DNA of 64,000 nt from Saccharothrix tamanrassetensis (GCF_014203665.1 NZ_JACHJN010000007.1:250059-314058), one strand, 5' to 3'. Positions 1 to 8,901 are shown, counted from the first letter of the stretch. The notes: a model not told the origin generated them from the sequence alone. A program made the numbers and translations.

Positions 1-177
1 CTGCTCGAACGGCTGGAGCAGCATCGCGAAAGGTCGGCAGATCACCCCGTACGCCCCGTCCGACATGGTGACCTGACGCGCGGCGTCCACCGCCGCCCGC
101 AACCGGCCCGCCAGCGCGTCGACCTTCCCGGCGTGCCCTTCGAGCTCGTCGACCAGGACCCGGTACCCGCCGGTCAT
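1..177 (-). CDS. EspC/DUF2580-like type VII secretion-associated protein (partial)
   Basis: Only the first 59 codons lie in the window; the gene runs off the left edge. The translation begins MTGGYRVLVDELEGHAGKV and continues as an amphipathic helix rich in Ala, Val and Leu (DALAGRLRAAVDAARQV). This is the pattern of EspC-type (DUF2580) ESX-associated proteins of actinomycetes, which begin with such a helix before a proline-containing turn. Its ATG overlaps the TGA of the upstream YbaB-like gene, so the two are probably translationally coupled. The family is inferred from the helix pattern and the neighbour. A WXG motif is not visible in this part. Confidence 0.6.
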   Translation of the reverse strand, partial: MTGGYRVLVDELEGHAGKVDALAGRLRAAVDAARQVTMSDGAYGVICRPFAMLLQPFEQ

Positions 178-629
178 CAGCGACCACCCGACAGGTAGGA
201 GTCACCGCTGAAGTCGTCGTCGTCGCCGTCACGGGGCGGTCGTGGCGGTGGCGGCTCCTGCCCCTCCGGGTGCGGGAAACCGGCCTGCGCCGTGGCCACC
301 AGGTGCCGGGTGGTGGCGTCGTCGCCGACGGTCTGCGCCATGATCGCGGCGAGTCGTTCCGGGTAACGCGACTGCGCCCGGGTCATCGCCTCCATCACGG
401 CGGCGGCGATCCGGTCCGGGCTCAGCTTGCGGACGCCGTCGGTCATGGTGACCGCGTCGGGGATGCCGTTCGCGCCGACGGTCACGGTCACCGCGCCGCT
501 CGCGGCCGACCCGGTGATGGAGATCCGCTCCACCTCGTCGGTCATCTCCCGGTAGCGGGCCGCCTTCCGCTCGGCATCCCGTTCCCACCGGTCGATCGCG
601 CTCTCCACGTCCGACAACGGCTCCGGCAT
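177..629 (-). CDS. YbaB/EbfC-family nucleoid-associated protein
   Basis: A protein of about 150 residues with the YbaB/EbfC fold: an N-terminal helix (AIDRWERDAERKAARYREM), a beta region (VTVTVGANGIPDAVTMTDG) and a C-terminal helix (RIAAAVMEAMTRAQSRY). The tail is acidic and proline-rich with a DDDD run, which is not part of the core fold. YbaB proteins bind DNA as dimers. In actinomycetes this subgroup often precedes ESX/EspC-type genes, as here, so a role linked to that locus is possible but unproven. I chose the ATG at 629 because GGGAG lies just upstream; an in-frame ATG ten codons earlier has no such site. The stop overlaps the next gene's ATG. Confidence 0.8.
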   Translation of the reverse strand: MPEPLSDVESAIDRWERDAERKAARYREMTDEVERISITGSAASGAVTVTVGANGIPDAVTMTDGVRKLSPDRIAAAVMEAMTRAQSRYPERLAAIMAQTVGDDATTRHLVATAQAGFPHPEGQEPPPPRPPRDGDDDDFSGDSYLSGGR

Positions 630-875
630 GGCGTCTCCCTCACCACGAAGATCCAGCACTCCGATGCTGCTCGCGGTCGGCCGGTTGAACAGCCCGTTGG
701 CAGAACCTCACTCTTTTGACGCAGGGGAATTCCCCGTTTGCCTGGAATCCGCCGCCCGGTGGCCGCACTTCGCGGGAGCGGTCGACGCAGTGGCGCCACC
801 GGCGGACGGCGCTGCGCCGACGCCGCCCGCCAGTGCGCTCAGACGACTGGATGACCTTCCGGTCCCCCGAGGACA

Positions 876-2090
876 TCACAGCGGTGTGTGTGCCTCGGCA
901 GCCTGGGAGTCGGGGGTGCGGGCGAGCAGCAACACAGCACCCAGACCGAGGGCCGCCACCACCGCGAAGAACCAGAAGCCCCACGGGTACGCGATGCCCG
1001 CCGTGACCAGGGCGCCGGTGACGAACGGGCCGAGGATCGAGCCGAGCCGGCCCACCGCGGAGGTGAAGCCGAGCGCGGTGCCGCGGGCCTGGGCCGGGAA
1101 CGCCTGCGCCACGTACCCGTAGATCAGGACTTGGGCGGAGAACACGAACACGCCGGTCAGCAGCACCATCAGGTTGAGCAGGAAGCTGCTGCTCACCTTC
1201 AGGCTCAACGCCGCCAGCAGCACCGCCGCCGCGCCGAACCACAGCGTCGCGATCGGCTTGATGCCGTACCGGTCGGCGATCAGGCCGGCCGCCAGCAGGC
1301 CGATCACCGCGCCCACGTTGAGCACCAGCAGCAGGGTGATCGCGGTCGAGATGGGGTAGCCGGCGGTCCGCATCAGCTGCGGCAGCCAGGTGTTCAGCCC
1401 GTAGACCAGCAGCAGACCCATGAAGGAGCCGACCCACACCGCGATGCTGGTCCGCCGGAACCTCGGTCCGAGCAGGTCGCGCGGCGACATCCGTTCGGAC
1501 TCGTCGCGGGCGGCCAGGAACGCCGAGGACTCGGGCAGCCGCCACCACATCAGCGGCACGACCAGCAGGCCCGCGAGGCCGCCGCCGTAGAACAGCAGGT
1601 GCCAGTCCTCCTGCGCCGCCAGGGCGAGCACGGACATGAGCACCGCGCCGACGTGGTAGCCGGTCATGGTGAACGTGCTCGCGCTCGCCCTGCGCCGCGG
1701 CGGCAGGTTCTCCGACATGACGGTCAGCGCGACCGGCATGCACGCGCCCAGCCCCAGGCCCGCGATGAACCGGAGCAGGGCGAACACCTCCACGCTCGGA
1801 GACAGGGGGATCACGAGCGTGAAGACGGAGAACAGCAGGACCGAGCCGATCAGCAGCCTGCGCCGGCCGAACCGGTCCGTGAGGGGGCTGAGGACGGCGG
1901 CGCCGACCGCCACGCCGATCAGCGACACGGTCGCCACCAGGGTCGCGCCCGCCGGGGTGAAGCCGAGGTGGCCAGTCTTGAGCAGGGTCGGGATGGTCGC
2001 GCCGAACGCGACCAGGTCGTAGCCCTCCAGCAGGACGGTCAGCCAGCAGAACACGGCCGTCCAGGTGGAGCGGGGTGGAGACGTCGTCAT
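876..2090 (-). CDS. MFS aromatic-acid:H+ symporter (AAHS family)
   Basis: Predicted 12-TM major facilitator of 404 aa. Family marks are the first-helix EGYDLVAFGATIP stretch with an acidic residue in TM1, and the loop motif DRFGRR between TM2 and TM3. These are typical of the aromatic acid:H+ symporters such as benzoate, 4-hydroxybenzoate and mandelate/benzoylformate carriers. It lies 33 nt downstream of the benzoylformate decarboxylase gene on the same strand and has its own GAGGAG ribosome site. Import of benzoylformate, mandelate or a related aryl acid for the decarboxylase is the natural reading. The exact substrate cannot be told from sequence. Confidence 0.85.
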   Translation of the reverse strand: MTTSPPRSTWTAVFCWLTVLLEGYDLVAFGATIPTLLKTGHLGFTPAGATLVATVSLIGVAVGAAVLSPLTDRFGRRRLLIGSVLLFSVFTLVIPLSPSVEVFALLRFIAGLGLGACMPVALTVMSENLPPRRRASASTFTMTGYHVGAVLMSVLALAAQEDWHLLFYGGGLAGLLVVPLMWWRLPESSAFLAARDESERMSPRDLLGPRFRRTSIAVWVGSFMGLLLVYGLNTWLPQLMRTAGYPISTAITLLLVLNVGAVIGLLAAGLIADRYGIKPIATLWFGAAAVLLAALSLKVSSSFLLNLMVLLTGVFVFSAQVLIYGYVAQAFPAQARGTALGFTSAVGRLGSILGPFVTGALVTAGIAYPWGFWFFAVVAALGLGAVLLLARTPDSQAAEAHTPL

Positions 2091-2123
2091 TGCCGTGCTC
2101 CTCTTCCGGGGTCGGGCGCGGAA

Positions 2124-3698
2124 TTACTCCGGCGTGGTCAGCTGGGTGTCGACCTGGATCAGCCGCGGGCCGTCGGCGACGGCCTTGAGCTGCGCGTGCA
2201 ACTCGTCCACCTCCGTGACGGTGGTGGCGGGCACGCCGTAGCCCTCGGCGATGCGGGTGAAGTCCAGACCGGGGATCTCGGTGCCCGGCACGTCCGGGGT
2301 GCCGAGCAGCCCGCCGAACCAGCGCAGCGCGCCGTACGTGCCGTTGCGCAGGATGACGAACGTGACCGGTACCCGGTGCTGGGCGGCGGTCCACAGCGCG
2401 GTGATGCCGTAGTTCGCCGACCCGTCGCCGACCACGGCCACCACCGGCCGGTCGGGGCGTCCCATGGCCATCCCGACGGCGGCGGGCAGCCCGAAGCCGA
2501 GACCGCCGGAGGCCGGGAAGAAGTACGAGCTGCCCTGCCGCAGGTCCATCTGCCGCCACCAGGCCGAGTTGGTCGAGGTGGACTCCACGACGTACGTGGT
2601 GTCGGCCGTCTGGGTCTCCCGCAGCGCGGCGAAGACCTGCTCCGGGTGCAGCGCCTCCTCCGCCGTCGCCGGCTCGGGGTTCGGCACGTAGCCGGTCTCG
2701 CCCCCGCGCGCGGTGGTGCGGGCCAGCAGCGCTTCCACGACCGCACCGGGGTCGGCGACCAGGGCCTCCCCCATCGGCGCCCGGGTCGCCGCGCCCAGGT
2801 CGTCGGTCACCTGCACCAGCCGGCTGCCCTCCGGCAGGTACGGGCCCGGCACGTGCTGGTGGTAGCGGAAGACCGGGGCACCCAGCACGAGGATCAGGTC
2901 GTGCCCGGCGAGCGCGGTGGACACCGGCGCGATCCCGGCGGGCAGCACGCCCCGGAACAACCGGTGCCGGTTCGGGAACGGCAGCCGGTGCGGCGACGGG
3001 GCGACCCACGTCGGCAGCGCGAGGTGCTCCGCGAGCGCCACCGCGCGGTCGAACAGCCCCGCCGCGTCGATGTCGCCGCCCAGCACCAGCGCCGGGTTGC
3101 GGGCGGTGGAGACCTGCCCGACCAGTTCGGCGAGCTGGTCCTCGGTCGGCGCGAACCCACGCCGCACCTCGCGGTCCAACGTCACCGCGACGCTGTCGTC
3201 GAGCTCCTGCGCCCAGTCGTCGTAGGGCACGGACAGGTAGGTGGGGCGGCGGTGCAGCTCGGCCTCGAACACGGCCTGCGCCAGCGAGCGGGGCACGTCC
3301 GCCGCGCAGCTCGGCTCCCCGGACCAGCCGACCAGCGGGCGCATGAGGTGGGCGGCGTCGACGTTGGCCAGCATCGCCTCCAGCCCGATGGCGGACCGCA
3401 CCTGCTGGCCGGCGGTCAGCACCAGCGGCGAGCGGGAGTAGACGGCGTTGGTGAGCGCGCCCATCGCGTTGCCCGAGCCGGCGGCGGCGTGCAGGTTGAC
3501 CAGCACGGGACGGCCGGTGGCCTGCGCGTAGCCGTCGGCCATGCCCACCACGACGCCCTCGTGCAGGCCCAGCACGTAGCGGAACGACGCGGGCAGTTCG
3601 GCGAGGAACGGCAGCTCGTTCGAGCCGGGGTTGCCGAAGACGGTGGTGAGCCCACGGCGTTCGAGGAACTGGTGGGAGATCCGGCGGACGGTCGGCAT
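2124..3698 (-). CDS. mdlC: Benzoylformate decarboxylase (ThDP-dependent)
   Basis: A 524-aa ThDP enzyme that converts benzoylformate to benzaldehyde and CO2 in mandelate catabolism. It resembles the Pseudomonas putida enzyme closely from memory: VFGNPGSNELPF with the active-site serine at residue 26, Glu47 in GLHEG, His70 in NLHAAAGSGNAMG, the second active-site histidine in FRYHQHVPG, and the ThDP motif GDGSANYGITALWTAAQ in the C-terminal domain. Length matches the family (about 528 aa). The ATG at 3698 follows AGGAGG; longer in-frame starts are unsupported. It is divergent from a LysR gene and followed by an aromatic-acid transporter. No mandelate dehydrogenase or benzaldehyde dehydrogenase is nearby. 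Confidence 0.92.
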   Translation of the reverse strand: MPTVRRISHQFLERRGLTTVFGNPGSNELPFLAELPASFRYVLGLHEGVVVGMADGYAQATGRPVLVNLHAAAGSGNAMGALTNAVYSRSPLVLTAGQQVRSAIGLEAMLANVDAAHLMRPLVGWSGEPSCAADVPRSLAQAVFEAELHRRPTYLSVPYDDWAQELDDSVAVTLDREVRRGFAPTEDQLAELVGQVSTARNPALVLGGDIDAAGLFDRAVALAEHLALPTWVAPSPHRLPFPNRHRLFRGVLPAGIAPVSTALAGHDLILVLGAPVFRYHQHVPGPYLPEGSRLVQVTDDLGAATRAPMGEALVADPGAVVEALLARTTARGGETGYVPNPEPATAEEALHPEQVFAALRETQTADTTYVVESTSTNSAWWRQMDLRQGSSYFFPASGGLGFGLPAAVGMAMGRPDRPVVAVVGDGSANYGITALWTAAQHRVPVTFVILRNGTYGALRWFGGLLGTPDVPGTEIPGLDFTRIAEGYGVPATTVTEVDELHAQLKAVADGPRLIQVDTQLTTPE

Positions 3699-3801
3699 GA
3701 GCGTGCTTCCTCCTACAGCGGCGGTGTGGGCAGACCATAGGAAACGTCCGGGAGTGTGTTCCAATAAATGTTCGGGCCACTTTATATCGATGGGATCGAT
3801 G
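3699..3801. promoter_or_regulatory. Divergent control region between mdlC and lysR
   Basis: This 103-bp spacer must hold both promoters. It contains an AT-rich patch unusual for the window, with an inverted repeat ATAAA (3764-3768) and TTTAT (3781-3785) separated by 12 bp, just before the LysR start. It is a candidate LysR operator; the assignment is inference from position and symmetry. Confidence 0.45.
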
Positions 3802-4698
3802 ATGCGGGATTTCGACCTGAACCTCGTGCGCACGTTCGTGCTGCTCTACGAGACCCGCAGCGTCACCGCGACCGCCGAGGCCATGCACCTCACGCAGCCC
3901 ACCATCAGCTACAGCCTGCAGAAACTCCGGCGGCGGTTCAGCGACGAGCTGTTCCGGCGGGCCAAGGGCGGCCTCGTGCCGACGGCGACCGCGCAGGCGC
4001 TGTACGAGCCGCTGCACAACGCGCTGGCGGGCATCGAGGCGGCGGTGAGCGGGGCCTGGTCGTTCGACCCGGCGACCGCGCACGCCACGTTCACGCTGAG
4101 CTTGTCCGACCTGGGCGAGGTGGCGCTGCTGCCCCGGCTGATGGCGGCGCTGCCCTCGCACGCGCCCGGGGTGACGTTGGCGGTGCGGCCGTTGGACGTG
4201 GTGAACGCACCCGACCAGCTCGGGCGGGGCGAGATCGACGCGTTCATCGCGTCACCGTTGTTCAGCACGCCCCGGGTGGCCCGGATACCGCTGTTCAACG
4301 AGGGGTACGTCGGCATGGTCGCCTCGGCGCACCCCCGGTTGCGCGGACCGGTCGGTCTGGCGGAGCTGGCCGGGGAACGGCACATCGCGGTGTTCGGGCC
4401 GACCGGTCACGACGGGCCCAGGCGGGCGCTGGAGGCCAACGGGCTGATGCACCGGGTCGTGCTGGAGACGACCCGGTTCACGTCGCTGCCCTACCTGGTG
4501 CAGGGCGGCGAGCTCATCGCGATGGTGCCGCGCATGGTCGCGGAGGTGTTCGTCACCGACCACGACGTCCGGCTGGTCGAGCTGCCCTTCGACATCGAGC
4601 CGGCGCAGGTCTCCATCTACGCCCGGCACGCCCACGCGCGCGGTGCGGCCCAGGACTGGCTGGTGCGCTTCATGGCGGAGATCCTGGCCGGGCGGTGA
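3802..4698 (+). CDS. LysR-family regulator, probably of the mdlC operon
   Basis: About 298 aa with the N-terminal winged helix-turn-helix (FDLNLVRTFVLLYETRSVTATAEAMHLTQPTISYSLQKLRRRF) followed by a LysR substrate-binding domain. The start is MRDFDLNLV at 3802; ATGs at 3799 and 3790 are also in frame and cannot be excluded. It is transcribed divergently from mdlC, the classic LysR arrangement, so it likely senses an aryl keto-acid or related compound and activates mdlC and the transporter gene. The gene ends right at a long hairpin shared with the opposing gene. Confidence 0.85.
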   Translation: MRDFDLNLVRTFVLLYETRSVTATAEAMHLTQPTISYSLQKLRRRFSDELFRRAKGGLVPTATAQALYEPLHNALAGIEAAVSGAWSFDPATAHATFTLSLSDLGEVALLPRLMAALPSHAPGVTLAVRPLDVVNAPDQLGRGEIDAFIASPLFSTPRVARIPLFNEGYVGMVASAHPRLRGPVGLAELAGERHIAVFGPTGHDGPRRALEANGLMHRVVLETTRFTSLPYLVQGGELIAMVPRMVAEVFVTDHDVRLVELPFDIEPAQVSIYARHAHARGAAQDWLVRFMAEILAGR

Positions 4699-4701
4699 GC
4701 C

Positions 4702-4740
4702 CGCGCGGGGCGGGTGGGCTCAGCCCACCCGCCCCGCGCG
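4702..4740. terminator. Bidirectional 19-bp hairpin terminator
   Basis: Perfect 19-bp arms (4702-4720 and 4722-4740, core GCGGGGCGGGTGGGCT) around a single base. It sits between the convergent lysR and HTH-only araC genes and contains the stop codon of the latter. There is no T-tract, as is usual in actinomycetes. Confidence 0.8.
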
Positions 4741-5052
4741 CCGGTACTCCCGCGGGGCGCAGCCGTAGGTCTGCCGGAACACGCGGCTGAAGTACGACGA
4801 GTCCGGCATCCCCCACCGCGCACCCACCACGCCGACCCCGACGCGGTCGGCGATCAGGTCGCGCCTGCACCGCTCCAGCCGGCGGTCCCGGATCCACCGG
4901 GCCACCGTCGTGCCCTCGCTCTCGAACAGCCGGTACAGCTGGCGGGTCGACACGTGGTGCGCCGCCGCCACCCGCTCCGGCGTCAGCTCCGGGTCGGCGA
5001 GGCGGGCGTCGATGAAGGCCTGGATGCGGTGCAGCAGGACGGGATCGGTCAC
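4720..5052 (-). CDS. AraC-type HTH-only DNA-binding protein
   Basis: Only 110 aa, made almost entirely of the two AraC helix-turn-helix motifs (LTPERVAAAHHVSTRQLYRLFESEG, then VGVGVVGARWGMPDSSYFSRVFRQTYG and the closing PREYRR). There is no sensory domain on this polypeptide. The GTG start overlaps the TGA of the upstream cupin gene (GTGA), so the two are translationally coupled. AraC regulators normally carry a cupin-like sensor fused before the HTH pair; here the same two parts are separate genes in the same order. It may act alone like SoxS/MarA-type proteins or form a complex with the cupin protein. Confidence 0.8.
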   Translation of the reverse strand: MTDPVLLHRIQAFIDARLADPELTPERVAAAHHVSTRQLYRLFESEGTTVARWIRDRRLERCRRDLIADRVGVGVVGARWGMPDSSYFSRVFRQTYGCAPREYRRAGRVG

Positions 5053-5486
5053 GACTTGTATTCGGGGTGCAGCGACAGCGCGATGAACTGGAACGGCCGG
5101 TCCACCCGCTGGTACCCGAGCGGGCAGTGCCGGACGCCCGCCGGGATGTACACCGAGGCGCTGGTCGAGATCTCGTAGACCTCGTCCTCGATGGTCAGCT
5201 CGGCCACCGCGCCGAGGTCGTTGATGTCCTCGGGGTTCGAGCCCATCCAGATGAGCACCTCGTCGTACTCGTGGGTGTGCTCCAGCACGTACGGGTTGGG
5301 GGTCGGCACCTCGTGGATCCAGCTGTAGGCGATGTGCACCTTGCTGCCCGGCACCTGCCAGCCGCTCATCAGCGCGTGCGCGCCGCTGGTACCGCCCTCC
5401 ACTTCCCCGTACGCCAGGACACCCTCGTTCGGCAGCTCCTCGCGGACCATCTCCCGAACGATGTACTTCTCGAATTTCCCTGCCAT
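5049..5486 (-). CDS. Cupin-domain protein, partner of the HTH-only AraC protein
   Basis: A 145-aa single-domain cupin. The first cupin motif is visible around YVLEHTHEYDEVLIWMGSNPEDIN (two histidines and a glutamate), and the second around SVYIPAGVRHCPLGYQRVD (histidine). It could bind a metal and be either an enzyme or a ligand sensor; sequence alone does not decide. It starts at an ATG after GGAGATTCC and ends overlapping the GTG of the AraC-type gene. An AraC regulator and an amino-acid ABC transporter lie upstream on the same strand. Confidence 0.65.
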   Translation of the reverse strand: MAGKFEKYIVREMVREELPNEGVLAYGEVEGGTSGAHALMSGWQVPGSKVHIAYSWIHEVPTPNPYVLEHTHEYDEVLIWMGSNPEDINDLGAVAELTIEDEVYEISTSASVYIPAGVRHCPLGYQRVDRPFQFIALSLHPEYKS

Positions 5487-5497
5487 GTAAGGAATCT

Positions 5498-5523
5498 CCT
5501 TCGGTGAGGACGTCCTCCGAAGG
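5498..5523 (-). promoter_or_regulatory. Imperfect palindrome upstream of the cupin-araC pair
   Basis: The stretch CCTTCGG..GAGGAC/GTCCTC..CGAAGG is a near-perfect inverted repeat with a two-base bulge. It lies 12 nt before the cupin ATG and reaches the ribosome site, in the 64-bp gap after the AraC regulator gene. It could be an operator or a translational hairpin. Confidence 0.45.
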
Positions 5524-5550
5524 TACGAACCGGCAGCCCCGACCGGACAG

Positions 5551-6417
5551 TCAACGCTCTCGGGCGATCTGGTACTTTTCGCGGACCTCCCGGCGGAAGT
5601 CCCCCGGGCTGGTCCCGGTCTCGCGCTTGAAGAACCGGCCGAAGTACGACGGGTCGTCGAACGCCAGCCGGTGCGCGATCTGGGCGACGCTGAGCTCGGT
5701 CCGCGCGAGCAGCCGCTTGGCCTCCAACGCCAGGGCGGCCCGGATCACCGCACCGGGCGTCCTGCCCGTCGCCGCGCGCACCAGGTCGGTCAGGTGGCCG
5801 GCCGTCACCCCGACCCGCTCGGCGTAGGCCGTCACGGACCGCTCCGCGAGCACGTGCTTGTCCACCAGCCGGATGAACTGCCACGCGGTGGAGGACATCG
5901 GGGCCTCCGGCCGGACCTGGCGCAGCCGCTGCGTCCGCACGAGCAGGATGTGCAGGTACGCCTGGAGCATCGTGGCGTAGCCGGACGCACGCGCCCGGTA
6001 CTCCCGCGCCATGTCGTCGAAGATGCCCTCGACCAGTCCGGTGTGGTCACCGGTCAGCCGCAGCTCCGGGCCGCCCCCGGGGAACGGCGGCGGCCCGCCC
6101 GGCCGGTCGAGCAGGAACTCCTCGGCGAACACCAGCACCCGGCCGCGCACCTGCTCGGTGTCCTTCCAGAAGTGCACCTGGCCGGGTGCGAGGAAGTACA
6201 GCGTGTTGGGCACGATCGGGTAAGGCTCGAAGTCGACCACGTGCACGCCGTCGCCGCCGGTCAGGTACAGGATCTCGTAGAAGTCGTGCCGGTGCGGGAA
6301 CCGGGCGCGGGTGAACGCACCGATCTCGTCGAAGGTCCCGATGGCGAACGGCGACAGGCCGGACGGCACCGGGACCTCGATCTCGTGCAGCGGCAGCGGC
6401 TCGTCGGAACGCCCCAT
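5551..6417 (-). CDS. AraC-family transcriptional regulator with N-terminal cupin sensor
   Basis: 288 aa with the usual two-part layout: an N-terminal arabinose-binding-like cupin (FPHRHDFYEILYLTGGDGVHVVDF, then NTLYFLAPGQVHFW) at about residues 30-100, and two C-terminal HTH motifs (RSVTAYAERVGVTAGHLTDLVRAATG; LSVAQIAHRLAFDDPSYFGRFFKRETG). It begins 15 nt after the stop of the ABC solute-binding gene and has a GGAAGG ribosome site, so it is probably in the same operon and may regulate the transporter in response to its substrate. Downstream is the cupin plus HTH-only pair. Confidence 0.88.
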   Translation of the reverse strand: MGRSDEPLPLHEIEVPVPSGLSPFAIGTFDEIGAFTRARFPHRHDFYEILYLTGGDGVHVVDFEPYPIVPNTLYFLAPGQVHFWKDTEQVRGRVLVFAEEFLLDRPGGPPPFPGGGPELRLTGDHTGLVEGIFDDMAREYRARASGYATMLQAYLHILLVRTQRLRQVRPEAPMSSTAWQFIRLVDKHVLAERSVTAYAERVGVTAGHLTDLVRAATGRTPGAVIRAALALEAKRLLARTELSVAQIAHRLAFDDPSYFGRFFKRETGTSPGDFRREVREKYQIARER

Positions 6418-6432
6418 GCGCCGCGCCTTCCG

Positions 6433-7317
6433 TCAGCTCCCGCTCGTGGCCAGGTTCAACCCCGGTTCCGGGAGGGACCGGAGTCCGTAGCGGCCGATGA
6501 TACGGTCCAGCGTCCCGTCCGCCTTGAGCGCTTTGAGCGCGGCCAGCAGGGCGTCCGCCAGCTGCCTGTCGTCCTTGCGCAGGTACATGCCGACGTAGGT
6601 GGGCGCGAAGTCGGCCGAGACGATCACGATCGGCGCGTTCTGCTCCTTGATCGCGTACCTGGCCTGCTCGGTGACCGCAACCTGGAAATCGGCCTGCCCG
6701 GACCGCAGCGCGAGGTCGGCGTCCTGGGCGGTCGGGTACTGGGTGGACTCGGCGGCCGGCTTGCCCTTGCGCACGCACTCCTGCGATATCTCGTCCGCGT
6801 GCTGGACGTCGGTGGTGCCCCGGATGGCGGCGATCCGCCTGCCGCAGGCGTCCTCGACCGACCTGTACCTGCCCTCGTTGGACTTCGCGGTCACCAGGAC
6901 GCTGGCGGACTGCATGTAGTCCACGAACAGGCCGACGCGCTGGCGCTCCTCGGTGTCGGACAGGCCGTCGTCGGCCATGTCGAACCGACCCGCGGTCACA
7001 CCGGGCAGCAGCGCCTCCCAGGCGATGTTCTCGATCTCGTAGCGCAGGCCCAGCTTGGCCGCGACCGCCCGCCCCACCTCCGGGGTGATGCCGCCGGTGA
7101 TGTTGTTGCTCCCGTCGGTGAGCAGGTACGGCAGGTTGGGCAGCGTCGTGCCCACCTTGAGCACGCCCGCGTCCTTGAGCCGCTGCGGCAGCAGGTCGTG
7201 CAGCGCCTGGTCCTTCGCGGGCAGCGAGGCGTCCGGCGGCGCCGGGGTCGCCCCGGGATCGCCGCAGGCGGCCAGCAGACCCAGCGCGGCGACGGCGGCG
7301 ACCAGCTGTCTACGCAT
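6433..7317 (-). CDS. Polar amino-acid ABC transporter solute-binding lipoprotein
   Basis: 294 aa. The N terminus [22 protein letters not shown] is a lipoprotein signal peptide with lipobox LAAC. The mature part is a family 3 (SBP_bac_3) binding protein: [24 protein letters not shown] opens the first lobe and [25 protein letters not shown] is the typical family stretch. It captures an amino acid or related cation outside the membrane and delivers it to the permease encoded two genes upstream. The start overlaps the ATPase gene by 8 nt. The ligand is not predictable. Confidence 0.9.
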   Translation of the reverse strand: MRRQLVAAVAALGLLAACGDPGATPAPPDASLPAKDQALHDLLPQRLKDAGVLKVGTTLPNLPYLLTDGSNNITGGITPEVGRAVAAKLGLRYEIENIAWEALLPGVTAGRFDMADDGLSDTEERQRVGLFVDYMQSASVLVTAKSNEGRYRSVEDACGRRIAAIRGTTDVQHADEISQECVRKGKPAAESTQYPTAQDADLALRSGQADFQVAVTEQARYAIKEQNAPIVIVSADFAPTYVGMYLRKDDRQLADALLAALKALKADGTLDRIIGRYGLRSLPEPGLNLATSGS

Positions 7318-8101
7318 GATCGTGTTCCTTCCGGGGGTGACGGCGGACGTGGGCGAGGAACGCCGCGGTCCGTTCGGATTTCGGCGACAGCAGCACCTGC
7401 TCGGCGGGCCCCGACTCGACGATCACGCCTTCGTCCATGAACACCACCGTGTCGGCGACGTCGTGCGCGAACCCGATCTCGTGCGTGACGACGATCATCG
7501 TCATGCCCTGCGCGGCCAGGTCGTGCATCACGGTGAGCACCTCGCCCACCAGCTCCGGGTCCAGGGCGCTGGTCGGTTCGTCGAACAGCATCACGGCCGG
7601 CTTCATCGCCATGGCCCGCGCGATCGCCACCCGTTGCTGCTGACCGCCGGACAACTGCGCGGGCAGCTTGTCGGCGTGCGCGGCGAGGCCGACCCTGGCC
7701 AGCAGCCCACGGGCCTCCTGCTCGGCCTCGCGCGGATCGCGGCCCAGCACCCGGACGGGGCCGAGCGTCACGTTGCGCACCGCCGTGAGGTGGCTGAACA
7801 GGTTGAACTGCTGGAACACCATGCCCATCCGCCGCCGGGTGCGGGCGACGTCCCGCTCGCTGCTCTCGAACAGCCGACCGTCCCGGTGCTCGTAGCCGAC
7901 CAGGCTGTCGTCGACCAGGACGAACCCGGCGTCGACCGGTTCCAGGTGGTTCACGCACCGCAGCAACGTGCTCTTGCCGCTGCCCGACGGCCCGATCACG
8001 CAGACCACCTCGCCCGGCGCGACGTCGAGGTCCACGCCGCGCAGGACCTCCTGCGCCCCGAAGGACTTCCGGATGCCACGCAGGCGGAGCCCGCCGACCA
8101 T
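7310..8101 (-). CDS. Polar amino-acid ABC transporter ATP-binding protein
   Basis: 263 aa of the GlnQ/HisP type. Walker A is GPSGSGKST, the Q-loop is [11 protein letters not shown], the signature is [14 protein letters not shown], Walker B is [13 protein letters not shown], and the H-loop is [28 protein letters not shown] insert resembles the extra loop seen in HisP/OccP-like members. The ATG overlaps the permease stop (ATGA), showing coupled translation. It powers uptake with the permease and the lipoprotein encoded on each side. Confidence 0.93.
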   Translation of the reverse strand: MVGGLRLRGIRKSFGAQEVLRGVDLDVAPGEVVCVIGPSGSGKSTLLRCVNHLEPVDAGFVLVDDSLVGYEHRDGRLFESSERDVARTRRRMGMVFQQFNLFSHLTAVRNVTLGPVRVLGRDPREAEQEARGLLARVGLAAHADKLPAQLSGGQQQRVAIARAMAMKPAVMLFDEPTSALDPELVGEVLTVMHDLAAQGMTMIVVTHEIGFAHDVADTVVFMDEGVIVESGPAEQVLLSPKSERTAAFLAHVRRHPRKEHDHA

Positions 8102-8901
8102 CACGCCACCGCCCAACGCTCGAGGAACCGCTGCCCGATGCTCGCCACCGTGACCAGGACGAGGTACCAGCCGGTCGCCACCAGCAGCAGCGCGATCACC
8201 TGGTAGTTCTGCCCGTAGATCTGCTGCGCGCGGGTCATCAGGTCGCCGCCGCCGATCACCGAGACCAGCGAGGTGCCCTTCAGGATCAGGATGAACTGGT
8301 TGCCCAGCGCGGGCAGGATGACCCGGATCGACTGCGGCAGCACGATCGTCCGCGTCGCGGTCGCCCGCGTCATGCCGATGGTCAGCGCGGCGTCCACCTG
8401 GCCGCGCGGCACGGCGAGGAACCCGCCCCGGATGATCTCCGCCAGGTAGGCCGCCTCGTGCAGCCCCAGCCCGAGCAACGCGGCCAGGAACGGCGTGACG
8501 ACCTGGTTGGTCGGCGCGAACCCCAGCGTGGGGAACAGCAGCGACAGGTTGAACCAGAACACGATCTGCACGACCAGCGGCACACCGCGGAAGAACCAGA
8601 CGTAGCCCGACGCGGCGGCCGACAGCACCGGGTTGCGCGACTGCATCATCATCGCCAGCGCCGCGCCGAGCACCAGGCCGATGCCGAGGGTGGCGAAGGT
8701 GAGCACCAGGGTGACGCCGACGCCCTCGATGACCGGTGTGGCGAGGAAGTACCTGCCGACCACCGTCCACTCGAGATTGGGGCTGACCGCCACCGTGCAG
8801 CCGAGCCAGCCCACGACCGCCACCAGCACGGCGCCGACGCCCCACCGGGACACGATCCCTCGGCGGCGCACCACTTCGAGCGTGTGGAGTGTGTCGAGCA
8901 T
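8101..8901 (-). CDS. Polar amino-acid ABC transporter permease
   Basis: 266 aa, about five to six TM segments with the HisM/GlnP-type fold. The conserved EAA loop is [31 protein letters not shown]. The start [10 protein letters not shown] follows GGGGGAGGA; a longer open frame upstream has no ribosome site. It is the first gene of a probable six-gene transcript: permease, ATPase, binding protein, AraC, cupin, HTH-only AraC. Only one permease gene is present, so it probably works as a homodimer. Confidence 0.9.
   Translation of the reverse strand: MLDTLHTLEVVRRRGIVSRWGVGAVLVAVVGWLGCTVAVSPNLEWTVVGRYFLATPVIEGVGVTLVLTFATLGIGLVLGAALAMMMQSRNPVLSAAASGYVWFFRGVPLVVQIVFWFNLSLLFPTLGFAPTNQVVTPFLAALLGLGLHEAAYLAEIIRGGFLAVPRGQVDAALTIGMTRATATRTIVLPQSIRVILPALGNQFILILKGTSLVSVIGGGDLMTRAQQIYGQNYQVIALLLVATGWYLVLVTVASIGQRFLERWAVA

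Noticed and set aside
640-4161. Very long open frames antisense to mdlC and its transporter
   Set aside because: Long frames on the opposite strand are expected in very G+C-rich coding DNA. They show low-complexity Arg/Pro/Gly translations, while the chosen frames give clear protein families.
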